A DNA stretch of 64,000 bases from Isoperla grammatica (lineage: Eukaryota; Arthropoda; Insecta; Plecoptera; Perlodidae): positions 55,421,221 through 55,485,220 of the forward strand of contig OX246740.1 in assembly GCA_945910005.1 (NCBI GenBank). The letters are read 5' to 3'. The notes beneath the pieces were generated by a model. It had not been told where the DNA came from. It was given only the letters and a program-made list of their open reading frames with translations, and ran no database searches. Both the position numbers and the translations under genes were made by a program. Of the stretch, positions 12,151-22,788 are shown piece after piece (positions within the stretch are counted from its first letter, which is position 1; every line of letters begins with the position of its first letter).

Positions 12151-13110
12151 CACACATCAACATCATTAGCGCGCATGGATGTGGTTGACAATCTTGCGTG
12201 CGAACTACTCACAACTCACACCCGTCTCACACTGTTACCACAAACATGCGGTTTGTGTGGCTACCATAACCGTCATCTATTACAGGTTTTTAACAGTATT
12301 TGTTTCGCTACGGCTTGGAATGTTGTAAACTTCCATTTAGGTTTTTACGAATGTGCCATTATAGGAATGTTGATACAACAGTTTACGTAACATTATTTTA
12401 GCTTTGTGTCAAAACAAATCATTAGTAAGCCTACGTCAACGCGTTTTTTTATTGCTTTGCTAACAAGGTTTATATTTACAATTATGTGATTAATTTTCTA
12501 TAAACATTACATTTATATAAAATAATTATTTTAATTTCAAACGTTTTTTAATATGAATAAAAAACACAATGTTGTTGGGTGAGTATAACAAAAATGCCCT
12601 TTTGAGAAGATCAAAATTATTTTTCAATAACATTTTGGTGAAGGCATATGCCACTGATAAAGGGTTATATTTTTTACTAAAGGGTTACGTATACATCCCA
12701 CACGTTGTGTGTTTTAATTCATGTTTCATAAGAGGTTAATTGAAGGGTAGAATCAATTAAACACACATGTAAGCATTTCTGAAACTCGCTCACACCCCAC
12801 AAATGTTCTTATACAAACTAGCCATCAAAATGATATTACACGCAAATACATGAAACGTACACACAAATACACTCACATACTCAATTATAGGCTCTCTATC
12901 ATACATTTCTGTGACGCGTGACTGTCTGAGGGTCGATGACGATCAGAGGGGTGACTAAGAGAACCGACACGTAGCTCACTCCTGTTGGCCGTAGCACCAC
13001 ACGCGTCTTCGTCCCTGGCCTTGAACGTAGGAGTGGGTCAGTATGCGACACCTTTGACCCCGTACGCGTCGCGATTCAGAGGCGCCCTGCTCATCCATCA
13101 ACGTGTGACA
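12151..13110. other. Intergenic, no gene recognised
   Basis: AT-rich to about 12900, then GC-richer sequence with many CG dinucleotides to about 13205. The GC-rich part is open on both strands (about 70 codons each), which is expected from low stop-codon density and is not evidence of a gene. Confidence 0.45.
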
Positions 13111-13117
13111 CGCTGGC

Positions 13118-13163
13118 CGCACCCGCTCATACCATACGACGCACCCGCTCATACCATACGACG
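13118..13163 (+). repeat. Short direct tandem repeat, 23-bp unit
   Basis: CGCACCCGCTCATACCATACG occurs twice in direct succession, with a third partial unit (CGCACCCACTCG) after it. It lies in a CG-rich patch. Confidence 0.8.
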
Positions 13164-13630
13164 CACCCACTCGAGATTGCGGGGCGATCATACTTCATAC
13201 CGCGACTAAACTCTCTACACATGGAATGTTCAACAAATACTATCTCGAAAATTGTTTTAAGAGTTTATTAATATCTTTCAAATTATATTCAATATCAAAA
13301 TGTTGAAATGATTGTCTATGCCTATTGTCACGAACTACAGATTTAAAAATTGTACGTTTCAACAAATTACAAAATTTTGAAATATTATTGAAAATATTGT
13401 TTTATTTTATCCAAATACAGTCAATTTTGTATCCGCCGTTTGTATTAAAATATGTAATTTAAAAGATAAGAACAAAAACCATTAGTTCCCACTGTTTCCA
13501 GTGGCCGGCGGTCGTTTTGATGTTTCTAAGTAAACTGTATTTACTCTTGAACCTATTGAAGGATTGTTAAAAATACTAACCACCTAGTGCCGAAAGCTCA
13601 TAATTAATACACTGTTCAGGATACCCATTT

Positions 13631-13643
13631 CCCCCCCCCCCCC
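13631..13643. repeat. Poly-C tract
   Basis: A run of 13 C, followed by ACCCC. Confidence 0.95.
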
Positions 13644-14089
13644 ACCCCGTAATTACAGCCCTGGATCACTGCAGGGTCGCCTCGAAGCCACCACGTCGAG
13701 TACCTAATGTATTGAAAACATTGTATCGACGTTCCCCGCATCCGAGGTATAATGAAGCGAACACATTGACCCTTCCTTAATGCGGTGCCATCAATTATCA
13801 GAGTCACTGTTTAACATCTGTACACACATTAGCAGGTTCCCATGATGCGAACAATGGAGTTAAGCGACGCCGGGCAAGGTCAGGACACGAATAGGTGACC
13901 CTTTCTAGATGAGATATAGCGTTGATGAGCAGGGTTCCTCTCTAGGTGTGTTGTCACAGTATGACTCCGCAACAATAGAGGATCATTTAAGACTGCCCGT
14001 TGGGTGATTATGATGTTTTTGAATGGGTGGGACAAGAACTATCGTATAATTCTCACTGGAGGAGTTTGTTTAATAGCACAGACACTTAA

Positions 14090-14407
14090 TTGGAAGTTTT
14101 CGGGGTTCCTATTTGTAACTACAATTATAATGTATTATTAGTATTAGTTTTATTTTGCTTTTATATGATTATTTTCTTTCCACTGACTGTCTGTTATGTA
14201 TACATATTTAATTTACATTGTCAGCTCGACCACAAGGATTCCGTTCCTTACGCGAGCTTCTCATAACAAGGTTTCCAGTTTTTTGTATGCATATATTATA
14301 TTTTGTTTTCTTATGTTTCATTAATGTTTATTGTTTGTATGTAGTGGTGGAAGTATGTTTGATTTGTGGGAATAAAATGATCTAAAAATTGAAATTGAAT
14401 TGAATTG
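14090..14407 (+). mobile_element. Probable LINE-type 3' UTR with TTGAA-type tail
   Basis: The segment contains CAGCTCGACCACAAGGATTC and ends GGGAATAAAATGATCTAAAA followed by ATTGAAATTGAATTGAATTG. A short A/T-rich 3' UTR ending in (TTGAA)n is typical of 5'-truncated non-LTR retrotransposons. No reverse transcriptase frame is visible, so the 5' limit is uncertain. Confidence 0.4.
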
Positions 14408-14932
14408 ATACCTACCACCAGAAATCTGAAATGGTTTTCCCTATAATTCATTCTAAGGGAATTAAATTGTAGTAAAACCAAAGCACGAATGTTTAATTAC
14501 TATCTGTCAATCAGTGCGTCTCAGCCAGCTGCATCTATAGCAACAGGTGTGAGTATACTGGTCGTGTATCCGTTGAAGAACCTGCATTGCAACGGCCGTG
14601 AAGGAAGGACTGACAGCATTGAATGACGGCCATTGCGATCAAGCAAGGCAGACAAGGTATCTTGTAGTTCGTCTAGAAGGGGTGAACTGTTTGAAACCTT
14701 GTGTTTAGAAGGTATCTGTGTCCTACTATAGGGATTGATTGATTCGATTCAATTTATATCCGAGTTCAATTGTTTATTATTCAAATTTTTATTTCCATAA
14801 TGCGAGGGAAACCAAAGAAATACACTATTTTAGCTGAATCTCCGTAATAGACGGTGACATCTGCTTATGAAGTTTAGATCCCGATGGAGCCAGTACATTC
14901 GCTCAAGTAGGTTCACACAAAATATTGCAAAG
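14408..14932. other. Intergenic, nothing recognised
   Basis: Mixed-composition sequence with no coding signal or shared repeat. Confidence 0.5.
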
Positions 14933-15240
14933 CTAAAACTTTACGAATATGTCTATCTCTGAAGGCAAAATGTAAAATTCTCCCTTTCCAGTATCAACAA
15001 TTTCCACGAGATTTTTATTTGTTCCATACAAATAGTATTTGCGAATATCGAAAGGCGAAAATAAAATACATATTTGTCTTTGTCTGGAAACATTCCAGCA
15101 CTGAATCGGAAAAAACTTCAATGAAGTCCGAATGCTCTGAACCTCTTCGATGTATCCGAGGATTTCCACACGTTTTGTCCACTGTTTTGTGATCAAAGCA
15201 GAATTCTTGGCATATTTCACGCTTGGACGTAGATAGACAA
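14933..15240 (-). CDS. Unrecognised open stretch, about 100 codons, gene status doubtful
   Basis: On the minus strand an open frame runs from just after an in-frame TAG near 15242 to the TAG at 14933-14935. It has no internal ATG at a sensible start; the first usable start-like codon is GTG at 15220. The peptide has mixed, protein-like composition (for example KQWTKRVEIL, then FPIQCWNVSRQRQIC, ending LPSEIDIFVKF). No domain is recognised. A second frame on the same strand is also open for more than 70 codons, which weakens the case. It could be an exon, a remnant of an inserted gene, or chance. Confidence 0.15.
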
Positions 15241-17750
15241 TCTAACTCTATCTATTCTTACTATTCCTACTATTCTCTGCTATTCCCTTTCATTGAAAAA
15301 ATCAATGATAATCAAGAGCAAATACATGAATGCGGTTAATGCCTACTTATGAGCTATATCTACCCATTAAAGTCTCCGCTAGCTTGTTTTTACCATGGCA
15401 ACCACCAATCAGAAACTTTGAAATCAAGTCAGCAGGACACCCAAAATATTTCGTTGTAAGTCCTAAGACCGGGCATACATAATTCTACTAAGTACAGGGC
15501 GGATACAAAACGATTTGGAACATTTATAACAATGTATTAGTTTTATTGCCTTACAATGTTTTTGGATATAGAGAATAGAAATAAAGTAAAAAAATGTGTT
15601 TTCAATGTATCTTTACGTTAAAATGCGCATTAATGTTTCAAATGGAACGGTTAATTAAGTTAAAGACGCAATGTTAGATGTACGGGGAGAATTTGTCATT
15701 TATGAGACAATGCAATGGTCGTTAGTGTAGAGACGAGAGCGGCTACTCAACCATCGTCTGTCCCAGCTAGAGTCACTTAACTTCTGATAACCATCATCAC
15801 ATACGTTCTACTGTCTTGTCTACGCAAATAACCGCGCATCTGCATTGATCAACGATGAAACCGCAACAGCTTCTCTTGTGCGGTGGGTCCAATGACAGGC
15901 CGGGGTTATTACTGCCATTACACACAGCGATATAAGAACCAGGATGCGATCTAAGTGCCCATCAGATCGCATTCTCATGTATATAGTTACATCTCTGCGG
16001 TGGTTAAATATCAGCGAGCCAACATACTTCCGTGAGAGAGATAACGATGGATAGGTGTGAAAAGGAGTAGCATACAAAACCACACGCACTAGGGCAAACA
16101 AGTACAATTTGTTTAGCAGTTAATATTGATGACAGGGGACGATTTGTGTACCACTGATGGCTGATAGCCTTAATTAACTGATCATAAACTACCGATATCT
16201 TTCCTTATCAGGTCTGGTCGTGCGCGACCCACCGTAACAAGTTGTTCGCAATTACGTCAGCTAGTCCCATTCCTACTGAAAAAGAGTGGACTATATAGTT
16301 AAAATCACAAAAGCGGTATTACCTATTTACCATTTTATGTTGTATCGAACTATTTATTAACTATTTATGTTAGTATTTTACACATCCTTATTCACGAGAA
16401 TATGATTCTAGTTGCTTTACTATTCTATTATTGCTACTCGAGACGATGAGAGGGGATGACGGAGAACATTTACAAAACAAAAACCATGCCTGGTGTTGGA
16501 TTTAACCCACGTCTCCAGTAGGCATATGCTGAATTCGGGTTGTTACAATATATAATATGAGTGGTACTGGCAATATCCACCAATTAACCCATTCTACACC
16601 TACACACAAAACACGGCTTGAATAAAAACTCAGCTGTAAAGTACTCGTGTGCTGTATTATATAGTTATACCAAGGTCGCACATGGCCGGCAAATTACGCG
16701 AGCGACTGACTTCGCAAATGAAGTTCGCTTATAAAAGTGCTTTACAACAAACAATTAACTGCAGGGTTTGTCGTGCTGTCACTACTCTGGTCGTATAAAG
16801 TATCCTGGCGAGCAGTTTGCACGAGTTTCATTAAGTTTAGTGGGAGTTGACCCAAAAAACACAGCGTTTGTTCGCTACTGTGGCTTGTATGGTTCTACAC
16901 ACACACACACACAAAACATAATATAGTTCACATGGGAATTACTTTGATCATCTGCATCAATTACCTCACTTCGTTCCGTTTTAATATTTCTACTACGACG
17001 TTCAGAGAAGAACTATCTGGGTTTTTAATATACTAAATTATGAATTTTTACTCTGAAATACGTTTTTAAAGCATGTATTTAAATTTAAAATTTTTTATTT
17101 AATACCGTATGTACTGTGCGCCGTTGTGTCCCAGCTGAATAAATACTCTGTCCTCGTGTGCAAAAACAGTTTTATTATCAATGTATCTGGATGGTTGGGA
17201 AGGAATACCATAAAGCTGAATAATGGTATTCGATGTAGAATTTCTCTCAGAACTGAGAAAACATATTAAACAAATAACTGAGTCAAGATTGAGAGGGTTG
17301 TAGGCAACTCCAGCTGGCTGCTCCTATTGCAGTGAATACCACAATAAAAAAAAAACAATTTCGATTATGAATTGAGCCTATATTTAAAAACTACTTGTTA
17401 GGGGCTCCACGACCGCTAAGCCGTCATAACTGGCTGGATTATGGTTGCCCTGCATGGCATGGCTTCAAGAAAGACTCCAATAATAAGAGATCCGTCGCCA
17501 TCCAGCCCCACAAACAGGATCCACTATCAATGGTGTCACGTGTCAAACTATACCAGCGCCAGATAAGTATTGTTTACACGCTTGTCAAAACTTTGTGAGT
17601 AATGCGCTAAACTCTAACGTGAGATTGAAAATACGATCTAGGATGAAAAATTTCTTGTCTTATAGGTACATTTTGCTACATATTCACTACATTATATGTT
17701 CTGCACAACCATCAGAATTATAGATAAATAACTAATAGCATAAAATAAAT
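15241..17750. other. Intergenic, no gene recognised
   Basis: AT-rich, with an (AC)n run at about 16897-16913. No coding signal that I can support. Confidence 0.5.
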
Positions 17751-17757
17751 ATACATC

Positions 17758-17850
17758 AGTCCTGCTGAATTCCTGCTCTCAATGAAGAAGGTTTAGGGTT
17801 CTATTCCCGGTTAGGGCTGGTGGTTTTTAACTTTGGAAATTGACAAAATC
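17758..17850 (+). repeat. tRNA-derived SINE fragment (AGAAGGTCCAG family, copy 3)
   Basis: GTCCTGCTGAATTCCTGCTC, then AATGAAGAAGGTTTAGGG, TTCTATTCCCGGTTAGGGC and TGGTGGTTTTTAACTTTGG align with the copies at 5215-5300 and 12055-12150, including the B-box-like part and the TTTTAACTT tail shared with copy 1. Confidence 0.5.
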
Positions 17851-19425
17851 CGGTGACAAATCTAAAAGGTGAATTTGAGCCGTATTGGCAAAGAACTAAA
17901 TAATAATTGGTGTAGTGTACCCCACGGGAAACATCAGTTCTTGTTACTGTGTGCTGTGCTACTTTTCAAAAGTCAAATACTATATATTTAAAGTTTATAA
18001 TGAATCTATCCAAGGAAATTAAAAAAAAAAAATGTGTTCACAAAATGTTTTTTTGTACTCTAAACGTTTCGACTCCCATGTCAACAGAAAAAAACCACTC
18101 TTCCTGTGTGTGGCGTGTGAACGTGGTGAGACATTTGAAGACAACTTCGCACAGCAGAGATCACAAAAACTTGTAATCACCTATTCTAGGCGCATTCATC
18201 TTATCCCACGGTGAAAGTAATACCGATTACTTGCAATGCAGACGTGACCGTATACCACGGTATGTCTCAACGGTCGCCGCTTATCACTCGAGCAGCCATA
18301 GTCGAGAGTGCACGAGGCAGTTCGAGGGGTCACCTCGCCGAAACGAACCGAAAAGAAAGCGGTCCTCACTTAAGGGGGTTAACTAAGTAGGCAATTCTGA
18401 TAGAGGGAAAAAAAACTTAATGAAAAACGAAATCAAAATCATCTTCAACAAGGCTGTTTCGTATGGTGGAAGCGGGTCAGATATTCGGTGGTTGGATGGA
18501 ACCCTGTGTTTGCTACGACGTCAAATTTAGACTGATGGATGTTCACGACCACAAAACATCCACACGTGATTGTTTTGTTTACAGTCATCAATATGTTTTC
18601 ATCAAAGTGTTCGCCAATAAGGGAGCGAAAGTTATTGTGTAGTGCGTAAGTTAATTAACTCTACAAGCTAGATGTGTTTGATCTTCCGGCGATGGACTAA
18701 CAAAAAAAGTTATCAATTCCAGAAGATTGATGAATTTCTTAATCAATCAATCTTCCATCAGATTTCATTGGATCAATATTCTGGCTTACTAACTGATAAC
18801 CAGCTGATAATTTGCATGCGAAATCAGTGTTGGCATAGATGGGTTTCTAGTCGTGAACACTTGTCATTCAATTTTTAGAGAGATGGAGAAATCAAAAACA
18901 TTGTACTAAACATCTAAGCGTGTAAATAATGAACATCCCAATAACAAAGATAAGTAGGTTAAGCTCACGAAAATAAATTAAATCATCCAAAATTCGCATT
19001 ATCTTTGATTTTAACATTTCTAGCTACCCACTGACGATAACTCATCTTGATTAGACCCTGGAAAAGAGACGAAACGTATAAAAGCACATCGTTATCAATC
19101 ATCATTGATACGTCCCTTCCTCCATTGCGCCCAGGTTAAATGCATATATCACTCTTCCGTGATCATCGCCGGCAGACGAATATGAAGCTAAAGCCCAGAA
19201 TGTCATTAACGAGTGTTTCTAAAACCGAATAAAAACAAGCCAACAATATACCGGAGTAATCACCCACCAATTTGTCCGCAATCAACCGAGTATTATTAAT
19301 TATATGTTTTATGTAATACAGTATATGTAATTAATTTGCCTCGGTCAGTTCGGCAAACAAAACGAAACAAAAAGCGAAGCACGTTAGGAGGATATGGATT
19401 GTGATGTGATGTGTGCGCGAGACAC
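17851..19425. other. Intergenic, no gene recognised
   Basis: Short open frames at 17949-18214 overlap each other in different frames and show no domain. A CG-rich patch at about 18240-18360 has no gene signal. Confidence 0.45.
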
Positions 19426-19429
19426 CGCC

Positions 19430-19500
19430 TAATGTTACAGCAAAACCTACAACGCGGTGGAACGGTCCGAAAGGGTGAGAGTTCGAATCCCGCTCACAAG
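19430..19500 (+). repeat. tRNA-like fragment (T-arm and B box)
   Basis: GTGAGAGTTCGAATCCCGC followed by TCAC forms a T-arm-like stem-loop containing a consensus B box (GTTCGAATCC at 19481-19490). The upstream part does not fold into a proper D arm or acceptor stem, so this is not a functional tRNA gene by eye. A SINE relic or tRNA pseudogene is most likely. Confidence 0.35.
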
Positions 19501-19920
19501 ATGCGCACTCATCGTATCTCGGGTAGGATAACTGATTTGTAGATAGCCTACCCACAAGAACACACGATCATGAATTTTTTAGTTTACACCGTTATCAACA
19601 AATTCTGAACAGACCTGTGTGTAAAATTTCATGCTTTTTAACTTTGTGGAAGAAATTTGATAAGATTTCTAACCAGAGTTTAGAATACAATCTTTTCTAG
19701 TCTCTTGATATTTAAACAAACTAAATGCAATGTTAATAGTTATATTTATATATTTGTTTGGATGCTGTAGTCAAAATGGCACACAAGCTGTACCGTTTGT
19801 TTACACTAACTATCCAATGCAACAAATCATCGACTGATCCAACTCCTCTTGAATGTATATACTTACTAAGCGTTATTCGCAGCAAAGACTGCCTAGACCA
19901 CACAGTGGTATCCCCCCTCA

Positions 19921-19938
19921 CCCCCCCCCCCCCCCCCC
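19921..19938. repeat. Poly-C tract
   Basis: A run of 18 C in a C-rich neighbourhood (19912-19950). Confidence 0.95.
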
Positions 19939-19950
19939 ACCCCACCCACC

Positions 19951-22380
19951 ACTTCCTCCTTCTCCGCCATCTAACCTGGACACAGCAGTTTCTCCACTGA
20001 TTTATTCACATCCTCTTAAAAAGGTGTCATAACTTGATATTCGATACGAAAGACATGATGATATTCCAAAAACACATCAAATAACAATTCTTTATTATGA
20101 AATCATAATCATATGAAATACTATTGACAAATAATATATATTATTTGATTATTTCCAATTTTAGTAATAAGCAGAAAGACGAGATTAATTTAATTAAAGT
20201 CTGACTTTTCACCTTGGGTTTAATAATTTTAAATGAACTTGACTAAATTCATTAGATTCGGGCTGAGCATAAAAATATGAACTCAAACAGAACTCGGAAT
20301 CCACGTTCATGACAGTTTTATAAAATATTGTCACACTGCAAAAGATTTGTCTCTGGGAACTACCATTCCAACCGCTTCTTTAACACATATGCATAAATAA
20401 ATCCCAGACATCCCATTACCGCTGCATCTTCTGGGTGATAGGACAATGGTGGGCAACTCGCAGACTCGCATTGTACTTTTGTGATATCTGATGTCGCATT
20501 CGGCAGTAACGGTCATCATTCAGATAAATGTATCTTACAGAAGACATTAGAATTCTTTACATTTGATATAAAAACACTTAAAAATGAACATAGTTGTTGT
20601 AATACGTTTGGCAATTTTGCAATATCTCAATAATTCTCGATCGGGTAGATAAATTTTATTGAAAATGTTAACGTTTCGTCGTTAACGATGATTACACCGA
20701 GTGTGCAATACACGTGCTCAATCTGTGCGATATATGGGGCAATAGGATATATGTTTTATCGGCGATAAATAAAATACCCTACACAAAATGAGATCACAGA
20801 TAGAAATTTTCATTTTTCACATAAAACCACTTTTTTAAACGTGTTTTAGTAACGGGGTTAGTAATTCCACGTTGTCAAAATACATTAAAACGAAATTCGT
20901 GAGGGTTATCAGAAATTTAAGTTTTATTTCACTCATTTAAATACTTTGATGATTTTCTTGTACCACTATCTAAATCGTGCAGTTTTTTCCCGGTCCACTC
21001 TTCAAACAAGTCCATGCCCATATGTGTGTGTACCTTAGCCCATGTCCAGCGTGAATACTGTGAGAAAGATGGAGAAGACGAGAAAGTGCGTAACACTTGT
21101 CACGTTACTTATTTGCAAAAGAACTTCCAGGATTATAAGTATACGTTTCGAACAATGAGAATTATTGTAGCTACACAATTAAGTTTATTGTAGGTAAACA
21201 TGATTGGAGAATAATTGACGGAATACCAGTATTGAGGAACGATCTCTTATGCGACCTAATACTTTGTAGTCGAACCTTTGTGGAAAGTTGGAGGTCAACA
21301 AAATGAGCTTTCTGAATATTTATAATTAGTTTGAATATTTTATTGTATGATCCTTTCTAAATCTAGTTTATTCTGTCCACCTGGGTTGCTCACATATAGA
21401 GATAACGAATCTCTCATATAATTCAACCCTTTTGTTATGTTTTTTTTTAATTTGAAGTCTCCAAGAAAGGAAAAATACATTCCAGGTATTCCCAAAAAAT
21501 AAATTTACAAACGTATTTTATTCGTACGAAAACGCTTTTTTAATAACACGGAATTATTAATGTTCGCTTCATTCAATCAGTCCTCAACTCATCTGCTTTT
21601 ATACGAAATACTTTTCTAACCAACAATTTTGTCATTAAAATAAAGCACTTCGGACTTTTGTGTTGCAGAAAACAACATCCCAGTAATAAAACAAAACACG
21701 AAATGCTTTTTAAATCGGAAGAAAAAACATGGAATTGCAATTTGTGTGCGTTAAAACAGGAAGCAGATTTGTGCTTTAATTTGGTAAAGTGGTTCAAGCA
21801 CAACATGGAAGTTTAAATTTAAAAAATATTTTTGTGGGGAACTGAACATTGAAATTAACCCACACAATACACAGGACACTTCAGACTTTAAAAAATGTGA
21901 ACACAAAACATAGTAATGTAGAAAATAAAATAGGAATAAAACAAAACAATTCGAAGTTACTATAAAAAATCTAGACATTATCTCTGAACCACGAAATAAT
22001 ACTTCTTACGTCCCAACATTCTCCCCATCTCAATTACCCAGAAAATGAAAGAGGTTCCATCAATCATTAATTCCGCAAAACTTTCAGCAAACGAAATTTT
22101 TAAAAATTTGAATGAAATCCACGACGACCAGAGAAAGTCTCCTCAAAAAAAAAAGCTGCCCTCTCGTTCTCTTCGCACGTGAAGGTCGGCGATCAACTCC
22201 GCGTTTTACCGAAACAGGGACAAAAAAAAATAAAAGAAGTATCTTGGTCACCGAAACCGCGCGCGCATCATCAGTGCAAGTAACGAAAACCTCATCCCAC
22301 CGTCTATAATATCCCTCGATGTGGGTTATTGTGCTGTCTCATGGGTCCGACCAGCCAGGTAGGTCGCCGGGTTAACGTTA
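19951..22380. other. Intergenic, upstream of the Osiris gene
   Basis: AT-rich to about 22080, with minus-strand open frames (21573-21978) rich in Phe, Leu and Cys that look like translated A/T-rich DNA. From 22100 to the gene start the DNA is noticeably more GC-rich, consistent with a promoter-proximal zone. Short open frames there on both strands overlap one another and are not supported. Confidence 0.45.
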
Positions 22381-22383
22381 TTC

Positions 22384-22413
22384 GGGGGGGTCACGCGACC
22401 TAGTGACCCCCCC
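22384..22413. promoter_or_regulatory. Perfect hairpin GGGGGGGTCAC / GTGACCCCCCC upstream of Osiris
   Basis: Two 11-base arms pair perfectly around an 8-base loop (GCGACCTA). Each arm contains GGTCA or its complement TGACC, the core half-site bound by nuclear receptors. The hairpin lies about 315 bp upstream of the proposed transcription start. Spacing is not that of a standard ecdysone-response element (which has one base between half-sites), so a regulatory role is a guess. Confidence 0.3.
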
Positions 22414-22667
22414 GCGCAACAATAACAGATGCATGTTATCAAGTGGGTCGATTCTCAATCACCGAACCTTACTAAAGAATATTCACAGGTATTTACCGGA
22501 TTCCATAAACGAAAACCAGTTTTCACGACAGGTTCCACAAACCGAAAATGGAAATTGGCCGCGCGGACCGATGCTTTGCGTACGACGCCGGCCGACCAAC
22601 CACCGTCTTCTCCGAGGATCATCTTCGGGTGACGTAGAAAAAAGTTTGACCCTAATATATGCAACGA

Positions 22668-22704
22668 TATAAATGGTAGTAAGAACCAGAGGAGGGTACA
22701 GTCT
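22668..22704 (+). promoter_or_regulatory. Candidate core promoter of the Osiris gene
   Basis: TATAAAT at 22668-22674 is followed 32 bases later by an initiator-like ACAGTCT whose A is at 22700, the usual arthropod spacing. Start at 22700 would give an 89-base 5' UTR before the ATG at 22789. A second initiator-like TCAGTG at about 22776 lacks a TATA box at the right distance. Confidence 0.5.
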
Positions 22705-22788
22705 TCCGTAGCCCATCGGAACAGCAAGACATGCTCTGGGAATAACACACAATACCATCATAGTTTCGTTTCTTATCAGTGTTCAACC

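Noticed and set aside
12976..13209. GC-rich segment open on both strands
   Set aside because: Low stop-codon frequency in CG-rich DNA and a short tandem repeat explain it.
19430..19500. A real tRNA gene
   Set aside because: Only the T arm and box B are present; no acceptor or D arm can be built.
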